Below, in pieces: positions 43,104 to 50,922 of a stretch of 64,000 bases of DNA. Positions within the stretch are counted from its first letter, which is position 1, and each line of letters opens with the position of its first letter. Location: positions 62,001 to 126,000 of the forward strand of contig NZ_JHVH01000003.1 in assembly GCF_000620045.1 (NCBI RefSeq). The letters run 5' to 3'. The DNA comes from Halomonas halodenitrificans DSM 735. Its GTDB lineage: Bacteria > Pseudomonadota > Gammaproteobacteria > Pseudomonadales > Halomonadaceae. The notes under the pieces are model-generated. The model did no database searches, had not been told where the DNA came from, and saw only the letters and a list, made by a program, of their open reading frames with translations. Position numbers and translations under genes: made by a program.

Positions 43104-44561
43104 ATGACAACGACGCAACCCCGTATCCAGTGGCTGGGCCGCTGGGGCTTTGTGCTGGCGGCTACCGGTTCGGCGGTGGGCCTGGGCAATATCTGGAAGT
43201 TCCCCTACATGACCGGTGAACACGGCGGCGGCGCGTTCGTCCTGGTCTACCTGGCCTGTATCCTGGCGGTGGGGGTGCCGGTCATGATGGCCGAGATTGC
43301 GCTGGGTCGGCGGGGCCGTGGTAGTCCGGTCGATGCGATACGCCGGGTGGTCACCGAATCGGGAAGGACAGGCGCCTGGTCGCTGCTCGGCTGGATGGCG
43401 ATGCTGTGTGGTTTCCTGATCCTCTGCTTCTATGTGGTCGTGGCCGGCTGGTCATTCTCCTATCTGGGGAAGATGCTCAGCGGTGGCCTGGCGGCCGGCA
43501 GCGTCGACGACATGGTGGCGATCTTTGCGGCCAACAATGCCAGCCCCTGGAATCTCGGGCTATGGAGCACCCTGGTGACGGTGATCACCATGGTCATCGT
43601 CGGCAAGGGGGTACAGGGAGGCATCGAGAGAAGCGTCGGCTGGATGATGCCGGGCATGGTAGTGATGCTGTTGATACTGATCGTCTATGGCGTTTTCTCG
43701 GGCGGCTTCGCCGAGGCCCTGGGCTTTCTGTTTATCTTCGATGCCGGCTCACTCTCCAGCGAGGGCCTGCTGGCGGCGTTGGGGCATGCCTTCTTTACGC
43801 TGTCACTGGCCTCCGGCGCCATTCTCACCTATGGGAGCTATCTGCCGGCGGATGCCTCCATTGCGCGTACTGCCCTGACGGTGGCGGTGGCCGATACCCT
43901 GGTGGCACTGATGGCGGGACTGGCGATCTTCCCGGCCATCTTCGCCAACGGCATGGACCCCGGCGAAGGGCCCGGCCTGATCTTCATGAGCCTGCCCCTG
44001 GCCTTCCAGGCCATGCCGTTGGGCACGCTGTTTGGCGTGCTGTTCTTCACCATGCTGTCCATGGCGGCGTTGACCTCCTCGGTATCCATGGTGGAGGCCA
44101 CGGTCTCCTGGCTCTGTGACCGTCACGGGCTCTCGCGGCGTGCCGCGGCCTGGGGGGCGGGAAGCCTGCTGTGGGTGATCAGCACCCTGGCGATGCTGTC
44201 GTTCAACATCGGGGCCGACTGGACCCTGGCGGGGCGCCATCTCTTCGACTGGCTCGACTATCTGACGTCACGCTGGCTGATGCCGTTGGGGGGGCTGGGC
44301 ACGGTCCTGTTGGCCGGTTTCGTGCTGCGTGCCGACTTGCTGCGCGAAGAACTGGGACTGGTCGCGCCCGGGTATACCCTGTGGCTGTTGATGGTGCGCT
44401 ATGTCAGCCCGCTGGGCATTCTGGTGATCTTCGTTGATGCGCTCGGCATCGCCGAGGTGGAGTTCGGGGTTCATTGGCCCTGGCTGTTGGCCATGCTGGT
44501 GGTGATTACCCTGGTGGGAGAGCTGAGCAGCCCCCGCCTGAAGCGTTCGCTGCGCGGCTGA
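43104..44561 (+). CDS. Sodium-dependent transporter of the NSS/SNF family
   Basis: 485 aa with 11-12 membrane helices. The unwound TM1 signature GSAVGLGNIWKFPYMTGEHGGGAF is exact for LeuT-fold neurotransmitter:sodium symporters. Later helices show SLASGAILTYGSYLP (sodium/substrate site in TM6-7 region) and TSSVSMVEATVSWL. Likely an amino acid:Na+ symporter; the substrate is unknown. Na+ coupling suits a halophile. Confidence 0.9.
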   Translation: MTTTQPRIQWLGRWGFVLAATGSAVGLGNIWKFPYMTGEHGGGAFVLVYLACILAVGVPVMMAEIALGRRGRGSPVDAIRRVVTESGRTGAWSLLGWMAMLCGFLILCFYVVVAGWSFSYLGKMLSGGLAAGSVDDMVAIFAANNASPWNLGLWSTLVTVITMVIVGKGVQGGIERSVGWMMPGMVVMLLILIVYGVFSGGFAEALGFLFIFDAGSLSSEGLLAALGHAFFTLSLASGAILTYGSYLPADASIARTALTVAVADTLVALMAGLAIFPAIFANGMDPGEGPGLIFMSLPLAFQAMPLGTLFGVLFFTMLSMAALTSSVSMVEATVSWLCDRHGLSRRAAAWGAGSLLWVISTLAMLSFNIGADWTLAGRHLFDWLDYLTSRWLMPLGGLGTVLLAGFVLRADLLREELGLVAPGYTLWLLMVRYVSPLGILVIFVDALGIAEVEFGVHWPWLLAMLVVITLVGELSSPRLKRSLRG

Positions 44562-44576
44562 CGCCCGGCGACCGGT

Positions 44577-44606
44577 CGCCCCATGACTCGCCGGCGTCGT
44601 GGGGCG
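44577..44606 (+). terminator. Possible terminator after the NSS transporter
   Basis: 11-bp stem (44577-44587 with 44596-44606, one G-U pair) directly after the stop; followed by GGTTATAACC rather than a T-tract. Confidence 0.4.
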
Positions 44607-44702
44607 GGTTATAACCTTGTAGGGAATGAGAAGTAGAAAATGCCGCCTTCTTAAATTACTTTATGGAATATATTTTAGGTGTTTTATGGGTAATTTAGAC
44701 AT

Positions 44703-45530
44703 ATGAGAGAAGAGCTGCCACCGCCTCGTGGCCGGGCGTCGCTGCCCGCCGGTACCGTTAGCCTGGTGGGTGCCGGGCCCGGCGACCCGGAACTGCTGAC
44801 GCTCAAGGCGCTGCGGCGCCTCGAGGCGGCCGAGGTGATTCTGCACGACCGCCTGGTGAGCCCCGAGGTGCTGGCCATGGCCAATCCCGCCGCGCGGCGC
44901 CTGTATGTCGGCAAGGCTCGCTCCGACCATAGCCTGCCCCAGGCCGAGATCAACCAGGCGCTGGTCGACTGGGCGCGTCAGGGCAAGCGGGTGGTGCGCC
45001 TCAAGGGCGGCGACCCCTTTATCTTCGGTCGCGGCGGCGAGGAACTCGAGAAGCTGGCGGCGGCGGGCGTCGACTTCGAGGTGATACCCGGCATCACCGC
45101 GGCCTCGGGTTGTGCCGCCTATGCCGGCATTCCCCTGACCCACCGCGATCATGCCCAGTCGGTACGCTTTATCACCGGCCATCTGAAAAACGGCAGCGCC
45201 GACCTGGACTGGCCGGCGCTGGCGAGCCCCGGTCAGACCCTGGTGTTCTACATGGGGCTGCACAGTTTGCCCGAGATCTGCCACCAGCTGGTCGCTCATG
45301 GGCTACCCGAGGCGACGCCGGCGGCCCTGATCGAGCAGGGGTCCACTGCCCGCCAGCGTGTGCATCGCGGAAGCCTTGCGAGCCTGCCGGATGATCTCGC
45401 CGCGAGTGGCCTGCACCCGCCCACCCTGATTATCGTGGGTGGCGTGGTGGCGCTGCATGACCTCCTGGGCTGGTTCGCCCCTTACGAGGCCATCGCCACC
45501 GGTTGGGAGACCACCGGGTATCGCCCCTAG
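44703..45530 (+). CDS. cobA: Uroporphyrinogen-III C-methyltransferase (SUMT)
   Basis: A 275-aa [25 protein letters not shown] at the N terminus, [50 protein letters not shown] and [15 protein letters not shown]. It makes precorrin-2 for sirohaem or cobalamin. There is no CysG oxidase/chelatase domain. It stands alone, preceded by an AT-rich leader (about 44640-44702) with no clear Shine-Dalgarno. Its stop shares the CTAG tetranucleotide with the convergent next gene. Confidence 0.94.
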   Translation: MREELPPPRGRASLPAGTVSLVGAGPGDPELLTLKALRRLEAAEVILHDRLVSPEVLAMANPAARRLYVGKARSDHSLPQAEINQALVDWARQGKRVVRLKGGDPFIFGRGGEELEKLAAAGVDFEVIPGITAASGCAAYAGIPLTHRDHAQSVRFITGHLKNGSADLDWPALASPGQTLVFYMGLHSLPEICHQLVAHGLPEATPAALIEQGSTARQRVHRGSLASLPDDLAASGLHPPTLIIVGGVVALHDLLGWFAPYEAIATGWETTGYRP

Positions 45531-46642
45531 TCGGCGGTCGTGGCGGTTTCGGCGTCCATGACACCGCTGGACTCGCGCTGAAACTCGCGTCGAAAGCGAG
45601 CCAGCAGTGCCTGGCGCTTGAGTCGGTCGAGGCCGACGAGCAGGCCGGGCCCCAGGCGGGGAGAGTGCAGGGCATCACCGAACCGTTCACGCAGTTCGGT
45701 GGCGGTTCCCGGGCCCTCCAGGGCGGGGTGCAGCGCCCCCAGTGAGGTTTCCTCGGCCAGGGTGCGCTGGCCCTGCCGGCTCATCAGATACTCCATGAAC
45801 AAGGTGGCTGTATCCGGATGTGGCGCTCGCCGTGGTACGAAGGCCAGTCGCCGGGTCACGAGCGCGTAGTCATCGGGAATGATCAGCGTGAGCTCGGGGT
45901 TGGCCTCGACGATGGGAGCCGCGTAGCTGCCCAACAGGTTATAGCCGATCAGCAAGTGGCCCTCCTCGAGACCATCGAGCATCTCGGCGGTGGTGTCCAT
46001 CAGGCGGGCATCGACCCCACCCAGGGCCGCTATCAGGTCCCAATATCGCGGCGAGCGTCGCGACTCCTCCATGGCATAGGCATAACCGGCGCCGCTTCGC
46101 ATCGGGTCATAGCTGGCCACCCGTCCCTTCAGCTCCTGACGATGTTCGAGAAGCAACGCCAGCAGTTCGCCATGATTGTTCGGCGTGGCAGCAATCTGTG
46201 CGAGGTCACGGTGTACCACCATGACGATGGGCTCGAAGGTGAAGGCAATCAACTCACGACGCCAGTGTGCCCAGGCCGGCCAGTCGGCGAGGGTAGCGTC
46301 ATCCAGGGGACGGGCGTGGCCGGCGTTGGCCAGTGCGAACTGCCAGGGCATGGCCGAGGAGATCATTACGTCGACCTCTTCCGGCCGGCCCAGGAAGCGT
46401 TCGTGCAGGGACAGGGTGGTGAGGTTTCGGTAGACGATATCGACTCGTGGATGGCGGCGGTGGAAGGCGTTGAGCAGCGGGCGCACATGCGCCAGGTCGA
46501 GGGCGGCATGAATGATCAGCGGGCGCGCCTGTTCGGGGTCGCCATCGGCGGGCAGGTGCAGGGCCTGCCCGCCGATGGCATGGATCGGCAGCAGGCAAAG
46601 AAGCGCCAGGAGCATCTGGTCGATGAGGGAGTGGCGATTCAT
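45527..46642 (-). CDS. Extracellular solute-binding protein linked to TctDE
   Basis: A 371-aa ABC-type (iron/sulfate-like) solute-binding protein fold: signal peptide ([18 protein letters not shown]), [68 protein letters not shown], and [24 protein letters not shown]. There is no ABC permease nearby; instead the gene overlaps the end of the tctE kinase by ATGA. It may present a ligand to the sensor rather than feed a transporter; that is inference. Confidence 0.8.
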   Translation of the reverse strand: MNRHSLIDQMLLALLCLLPIHAIGGQALHLPADGDPEQARPLIIHAALDLAHVRPLLNAFHRRHPRVDIVYRNLTTLSLHERFLGRPEEVDVMISSAMPWQFALANAGHARPLDDATLADWPAWAHWRRELIAFTFEPIVMVVHRDLAQIAATPNNHGELLALLLEHRQELKGRVASYDPMRSGAGYAYAMEESRRSPRYWDLIAALGGVDARLMDTTAEMLDGLEEGHLLIGYNLLGSYAAPIVEANPELTLIIPDDYALVTRRLAFVPRRAPHPDTATLFMEYLMSRQGQRTLAEETSLGALHPALEGPGTATELRERFGDALHSPRLGPGLLVGLDRLKRQALLARFRREFQRESSGVMDAETATTAD

Positions 46643-48006
46643 TGGCTAGCCTCCGGAAAGCGTATTTCTACCCGCAGGCTGCTGCCCATGGCGCTGTCGC
46701 CAAGGGATAGGCGTGCACCGTGGTTGCGGGCAATGCCATCGGCGATGGCAAGCCCCAGCCCCGAGCCTTCATGGTCGTCTCGGCCGCGATGAAAGGGGCG
46801 CAATACCAGCAGGTGCTGATCGGCAGGGATGCCCGGGCCGTCATCCTCGATAACGAGCCGGGGAGGGTGGGTCATGACGCCGAGGGTGATACGCGAAGCG
46901 CCATAGCGGCGTGAGTTGTCGATAAGGTTGGCCAGACTCTCCTGGAGCTGCCAGTCCGCCGCAACATGAACCGGAGACGCCAGACAGTCGGCACCCAGGT
47001 CGACGCCTGCCTGGTGGCAGGTCATCCAGTGATCGCGGACTGCCTGGCGCGCGCAGTCGTTGAGGTCGACGGGGATGAGTTCGGGGCGGTATTCGGGATT
47101 GGCCAGGCGCGTCAGTGAGAGCAGCTGCATGGCCAGCCGGGCGGTGTTCTCGCTGGTAGAGTGGATCGTTTCCAGGGCGGCGCGCCACCGCTCGGGTTGC
47201 GTCTGGCGCAGGGCCAGCTCGGCCCGTGCCGAGATGCCGGCCAGGGGGGTGCGAAGCTGGTGTGAGGCGTCGCCGATAAAGCGTTCCTGGTTGGCGCGTA
47301 CTCGACGCATTCGCGACAGCAGGCCATTGAGCGTCTCGCGCAGCTCGGCCAGTTCCCGGGGTAGGTCCAGGTCCAGGGGGGCAAGGGTCCGTGGGTCCCG
47401 CGTACGAATGGCGTGTCGCAAGCGTGTGAGCGGCCTCAAGGCGGCGCGCAGCGCCATCAGCAGAGTCACCACCGCCAGCATCCCCATGCCCAGGATACCC
47501 GCCAGGTTGCCGCGCAGCAGCTCGAAGCGTAGGGCATCGCGCCCTTCGCGGGTGTGGGCAACGCTCACGTCGAAAGACTCGCCGCTTTGCCAGCCCTCGA
47601 GTCGCGAGCGGCGAATACCCTGGCGCAGCCGCAGGCCCTGCCAGTCGATATCGCGATAGAGGAGGCCGCCATCGGCGGCGCTCCTGTCAGAGGGTAGAGG
47701 CAGTCTGGCATTGCCCGTAATGTGGCGCCCTTGTTGGTCGCTGAGGCTGTAGAAGACGCGCTCCTGGGCATCTCCGGCAAGCATCTCCAGGGCCGCAGGC
47801 GGCAGGTCGAGCCAGAGGCGATCATCCTGGCGCTGCACCTGTTCGGCGATGGCCAGGCTGGCGGCTTCAAGCAGGCGATCATAGGCATGATCCGCCGTGG
47901 TCCGGGCCTCCAGCCAGGCCTGCAATAACAGCAGGGCGCCGAGGGTCAGCAGCGGCAGGGTCAGCCAGCCAAGCAGGCGCCCGTAAAGGCTGTGGGCTGC
48001 CTTCAA
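46639..48006 (-). CDS. tctE: Sensor histidine kinase TctE-like
   Basis: A 455-aa membrane kinase. TM helices at about 10-32 and 165-188 flank a periplasmic TctE-type sensor domain. A HAMP-like linker follows (LRPLTRLRHAIRTRDP), then the H-box GDASHQLRTPLAG with H249, N-box ESLANLIDNSRRYGA and G-box EDDGPGIPADQH. It probably senses tricarboxylates and phosphorylates TctD. ATGA overlaps join it to tctD and to the solute-binding gene. Confidence 0.9.
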   Translation of the reverse strand: MKAAHSLYGRLLGWLTLPLLTLGALLLLQAWLEARTTADHAYDRLLEAASLAIAEQVQRQDDRLWLDLPPAALEMLAGDAQERVFYSLSDQQGRHITGNARLPLPSDRSAADGGLLYRDIDWQGLRLRQGIRRSRLEGWQSGESFDVSVAHTREGRDALRFELLRGNLAGILGMGMLAVVTLLMALRAALRPLTRLRHAIRTRDPRTLAPLDLDLPRELAELRETLNGLLSRMRRVRANQERFIGDASHQLRTPLAGISARAELALRQTQPERWRAALETIHSTSENTARLAMQLLSLTRLANPEYRPELIPVDLNDCARQAVRDHWMTCHQAGVDLGADCLASPVHVAADWQLQESLANLIDNSRRYGASRITLGVMTHPPRLVIEDDGPGIPADQHLLVLRPFHRGRDDHEGSGLGLAIADGIARNHGARLSLGDSAMGSSLRVEIRFPEASQ

Positions 48007-48668
48007 GGATCACCTTCCAGCAGGTAGCCCAGACCCCGCACTGTCCTGAGGGCCAGTCGTTCCGCGGGCAGACGCTTGCGCAGTCGGTGGACATAGACCT
48101 CGATGGCGTTGTCGCCCATGGGTTCGCCGCTAAAGGCCTGCTCGGCGAGACGGCTCTTGTCCACCGGTTCGCCGGCATGGCGAAGCAGGCAGGCCAGCAG
48201 CCGCTGTTCGCGAGGTGGGAGCGGAAAGGGGTCGCCATCGAGAGTAAAGCCAAGGGTGGTGACGTCCAGTTCGAGTGGCCCCAGTGACAGGCGGGTGGTA
48301 CGTGAATGGCGGCGCAGCAGGGCCCGGACACGTGCCTCCAGCTCATCCAGGGAAAAGGGTTTGCCCAGGTAGTCGTCGGCCCCCAGGTCGAGGCCGCGCA
48401 CACGGTCCTCCACGGCGCCGCGAGCGGTCAATATCAGTACCGGCGTCTCGGGATCATGTTGGCGCAGGGCTTCAAGCACCTCGAGGCCTCCGGTGCCGGG
48501 AAGATTGAGGTCGAGCAGAATGAGATCGACGCCGTGTTCGGCAGAGGCCAGCCGTGCCAGTGCCGTGTCACCATCGTTCAGATGCTCGACGCGATGCCCG
48601 CCGCCGCGCAACAGCTCGAGCAGTGAATCCGCCAGCAGGGCATCGTCCTCCACGAGCAGGAGTTTCAT
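48003..48668 (-). CDS. tctD: Response regulator TctD-like (OmpR family)
   Basis: 221 aa from ATG 48668 (CGAGGTAAT upstream). Receiver domain with acidic pair E7-D8-D9, phospho-acceptor D53 (LILLDLNLPGTGG), T81 and K103 (GKPF), then a winged-helix DNA-binding domain (FPLPPREQRLLACLLRHAGEPVDKSRLAEQAF, NAIEVYVHRLRKRL). Presumed activator of the divergent tctCBA operon, by analogy with Salmonella TctD. The much longer upstream open frame is not coding. Confidence 0.92.
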   Translation of the reverse strand: MKLLLVEDDALLADSLLELLRGGGHRVEHLNDGDTALARLASAEHGVDLILLDLNLPGTGGLEVLEALRQHDPETPVLILTARGAVEDRVRGLDLGADDYLGKPFSLDELEARVRALLRRHSRTTRLSLGPLELDVTTLGFTLDGDPFPLPPREQRLLACLLRHAGEPVDKSRLAEQAFSGEPMGDNAIEVYVHRLRKRLPAERLALRTVRGLGYLLEGDP

Positions 48669-49279
48669 GATATTACCTCGTCGCCGAGCTGCCAGGAGCC
48701 ATCGCCCAGGCGGCGATGGGCATCGGCCAGGGCACGGCTCGCTGCGGTGGGGTCCAGCCGCCCTTCGGGGCCGGATAGGGCCAGCCATTGCCGGGGTTGG
48801 ACCGGGGTATCGATCAGAGGCTTCGCAGCCATGATACCCCCGGCAAAGACTAGGCAGGGAGAACCCGCCATGCCCAGGGGCCAGCTCATGCCGGGGTGCA
48901 GGTCGTGACGTAGCGATGTGGCCGGCAGGGCCACCAGCCGACATTCGACCAGGGTTCCGGTCTGCTCCAGCAGTGAGGCGGTTTCGCCGAGGTGTTCCGC
49001 CATCTCGTCGAGCAGAGGCTGGATGCGAATAGCCAGCAGCCGGCCGGGATTCTGTCGCCGTGCCAGGCGTCTCGGGCTATCGCCCAGCTGCCAGAGGCCG
49101 TCTGCTCCGCGGCGCACATAGTCGAAGCGGGCCAGTGAGCCGAGCAGGCGCAGCAGGGTGCTCTTGTAGAACCCCGTGGCCTGGGCAAGGTCGGCGAGGC
49201 TCATGGCGGGGCGCTCGGCGTCGAAGGCCTCCAGCACCGTCAAGGCACGCTCGACGGCTTCCACGCGATCTTGGGCCAT
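48665..49279 (-). CDS. Short IclR-type transcriptional regulator
   Basis: 204 aa from ATG 49279, which has GGGAGGAG and GGAG upstream; starts at 49306 and 49330 are less likely. N-terminal winged helix-turn-helix (about 5-75: VEAVERALTVLEAF, MSLADLAQATGFYKSTLLRLLGSLARFDYV, WQLGDSPRRLARR) and the first part of an IclR effector domain. It ends at SWQLGDEVIS, about 50-70 residues short of a typical family member (250-270 aa), exactly at the tctD start (ATGA overlap). First gene of the regulatory operon and divergent from tctC. Confidence 0.85.
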   Translation of the reverse strand: MAQDRVEAVERALTVLEAFDAERPAMSLADLAQATGFYKSTLLRLLGSLARFDYVRRGADGLWQLGDSPRRLARRQNPGRLLAIRIQPLLDEMAEHLGETASLLEQTGTLVECRLVALPATSLRHDLHPGMSWPLGMAGSPCLVFAGGIMAAKPLIDTPVQPRQWLALSGPEGRLDPTAASRALADAHRRLGDGSWQLGDEVIS

Positions 49280-49483
49280 ACTCCAGGGACTCCTCCCGGG
49301 GATCATTCCCGGTCTAAACTTTAGTCGCAACTCGGCTGGTCGGCATTGACGCGCCGTGCGGTGACCTCTAGCTTTCTGTTGTAGAGAATATAGTTCTGCC
49401 TTACAGAATTGTAAGCCAGAAGCCAGCGACCGGCAAGATGCTCACTCTTGCCCACACGTCATACAAGAAAGAGGACGCCTTCC
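49280..49483. promoter_or_regulatory. Divergent control region iclR / tctC with twin palindromes
   Basis: 204 bp between divergent starts. It contains TTCTG-TTGTA-GAGAA (49374-49388) and TTCTG-CCTTA-CAGAA (49394-49408), two copies of one palindromic pattern spaced exactly 20 bp. A TATAGT -10-like hexamer (49389-49394) lies between them. A TTGACG occurs at 49346-49351, too far upstream to be its -35. Likely binding sites for the adjacent IclR-type regulator or TctD. Confidence 0.55.
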
Positions 49484-50470
49484 ATGTCGATCAAGATGCC
49501 GCTCAGGCTGGTTGCCGTAGCCGTGCTTACCGTCAGCGCGGGCAGTGCCATGGCCTTTGAACCGAAAGGCAAGGTGGAGTGCATCGCACCCGCGGACCCC
49601 GGGGGTGGCTGGGACTTCACCTGCCGCAGCGTGGGCAATGTGCTGCAGGACCTGGAGCTGGTGCCTGGCAACGTCCAGACCCTCAATATGGCCGGAGCCG
49701 GCGGTGGCGTGGCCTATGCCCATGTGGTGAGCAAGCGTGCCGGCGACGACCAGCTACTGGTGGCGGCTTCGACCGCCACCACCACACGCCTGGCCCAGGG
49801 GCAATTCCCGGGCATGAACGCCGACATGGTCAACTGGATCGGGGCGCTGGGTGCCGACTATGGCGTGATTGCCGTGTCGGCCGATTCCGAATTTCAGGAT
49901 CTCCCTGCATTGATGGAGGCCATCGATGAGGATCCGCGCAGCGTCAAGTTTGCCGGTGGTAGCGCCAAGGGTGGCTGGGATCATCTCAAGGTGCTGATCG
50001 CCGCCGATGCCGCCGGGGTCGATGAGCTCCCGCGTATTCCCTATCTCTCCTATAACAACGGCGGCGAGGCCATGACGCAAGTGGTCGGCGGCCATGTCGA
50101 TGCCTTCACCGGGGATATTTCCGAAGCCCAGGGCTTTATGGAGTCCGGCGACCTCAGGGTCATTGCGGTGCTTGCCGAGGAGAGGCTGCCCGGCGAGTTC
50201 GATCATATCCCGACCGCCATGGAGCAGGGAATCGATGCCGTAGGCCCCAACTGGCGCGGCTTCTACATGCCGGCAGATGTCTCCGACGAGGCTCGCCAGT
50301 ACTGGGTCGATGCCATGGATACCATCTATGAAAGCGAGGAGTGGAAGGAGCTGATGGTCAACAATGGCCTGATGCCGTTTCATATGACGGCCGGGGAATT
50401 CGATACCTTCGTGCATGAACAGGTCGAGGATATCGAGCAACTCTCCAAGGATATCGGGCTGATCCAGTGA
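49484..50470 (+). CDS. tctC: Tripartite tricarboxylate transporter substrate-binding protein
   Basis: 328 aa from ATG 49484 (AAGAGGA upstream). Signal peptide MSIKMPLRLVAVAVLTVSAGSAMAF, then the Bug/TctC domain: CIAPADPGGGWDFTCRSVG, NMAGAGGGVAYAHVV, KFAGGSAKGGWDHLKVLIAADAAG, IPYLSYNNGGEAMTQVVGGHVDAFTGD. Periplasmic receptor for citrate-like tricarboxylates, first gene of tctCBA. Its stop overlaps the tctB GTG. Confidence 0.95.
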   Translation: MSIKMPLRLVAVAVLTVSAGSAMAFEPKGKVECIAPADPGGGWDFTCRSVGNVLQDLELVPGNVQTLNMAGAGGGVAYAHVVSKRAGDDQLLVAASTATTTRLAQGQFPGMNADMVNWIGALGADYGVIAVSADSEFQDLPALMEAIDEDPRSVKFAGGSAKGGWDHLKVLIAADAAGVDELPRIPYLSYNNGGEAMTQVVGGHVDAFTGDISEAQGFMESGDLRVIAVLAEERLPGEFDHIPTAMEQGIDAVGPNWRGFYMPADVSDEARQYWVDAMDTIYESEEWKELMVNNGLMPFHMTAGEFDTFVHEQVEDIEQLSKDIGLIQ

Positions 50471-50922
50471 CCACCATGAATGATCGCATCCTCGGCATCC
50501 TGCTGATCGCCCTGGCCGTCGCGTACGGCTGGGGCGCCACTCAGTTACCCGTCCCCTTCGGTGGCAGCGAGGCGGTAGGGCCCGAGACCTTCCCGCTGTT
50601 GCTCTCGGCGGTGCTGGTCCTTTCCAGCCTCTACCTCATCGTGCGGCCCGACCCCGACAATGCCTGGCCGTGGAGCCGCACCGGCCTGGAGCTCGTGATC
50701 GCCGTGGTGGTGCTGGTGTTTTATGCCGCGCTGCTGCAACCACTGGGCTTTATCCTCAGCACGACATTGGCGGTGGGTACCCTGTGCTGGCGGATGGGTA
50801 GTGCCCCGGTACGCGCCTTTGTCATCGGGGCGGCCTCCGGCGTGGTGGTGTTCGTGCTGTTTACCTTTGCCCTGGATCTGGCCTTGCCGCTGGGTCTGCT
50901 CGCGTTTCTGGAGGTGAGCTAA
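50467..50922 (+). CDS. tctB: Tripartite tricarboxylate transporter small membrane subunit TctB
   Basis: A 151-aa protein with four hydrophobic helices (ILGILLIALAVAYGWGA, FPLLLSAVLVLSSLYLIV, LVIAVVVLVFYAALLQPLGFILST, AFVIGAASGVVVFVLFTFALDL), the TctB layout. The GTG start at 50467 overlaps the tctC stop (GTGA); an ATG at 50476 is an alternative. Low sequence conservation is normal for TctB, so context carries the call. Confidence 0.9.
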   Translation: MTTMNDRILGILLIALAVAYGWGATQLPVPFGGSEAVGPETFPLLLSAVLVLSSLYLIVRPDPDNAWPWSRTGLELVIAVVVLVFYAALLQPLGFILSTTLAVGTLCWRMGSAPVRAFVIGAASGVVVFVLFTFALDLALPLGLLAFLEVS

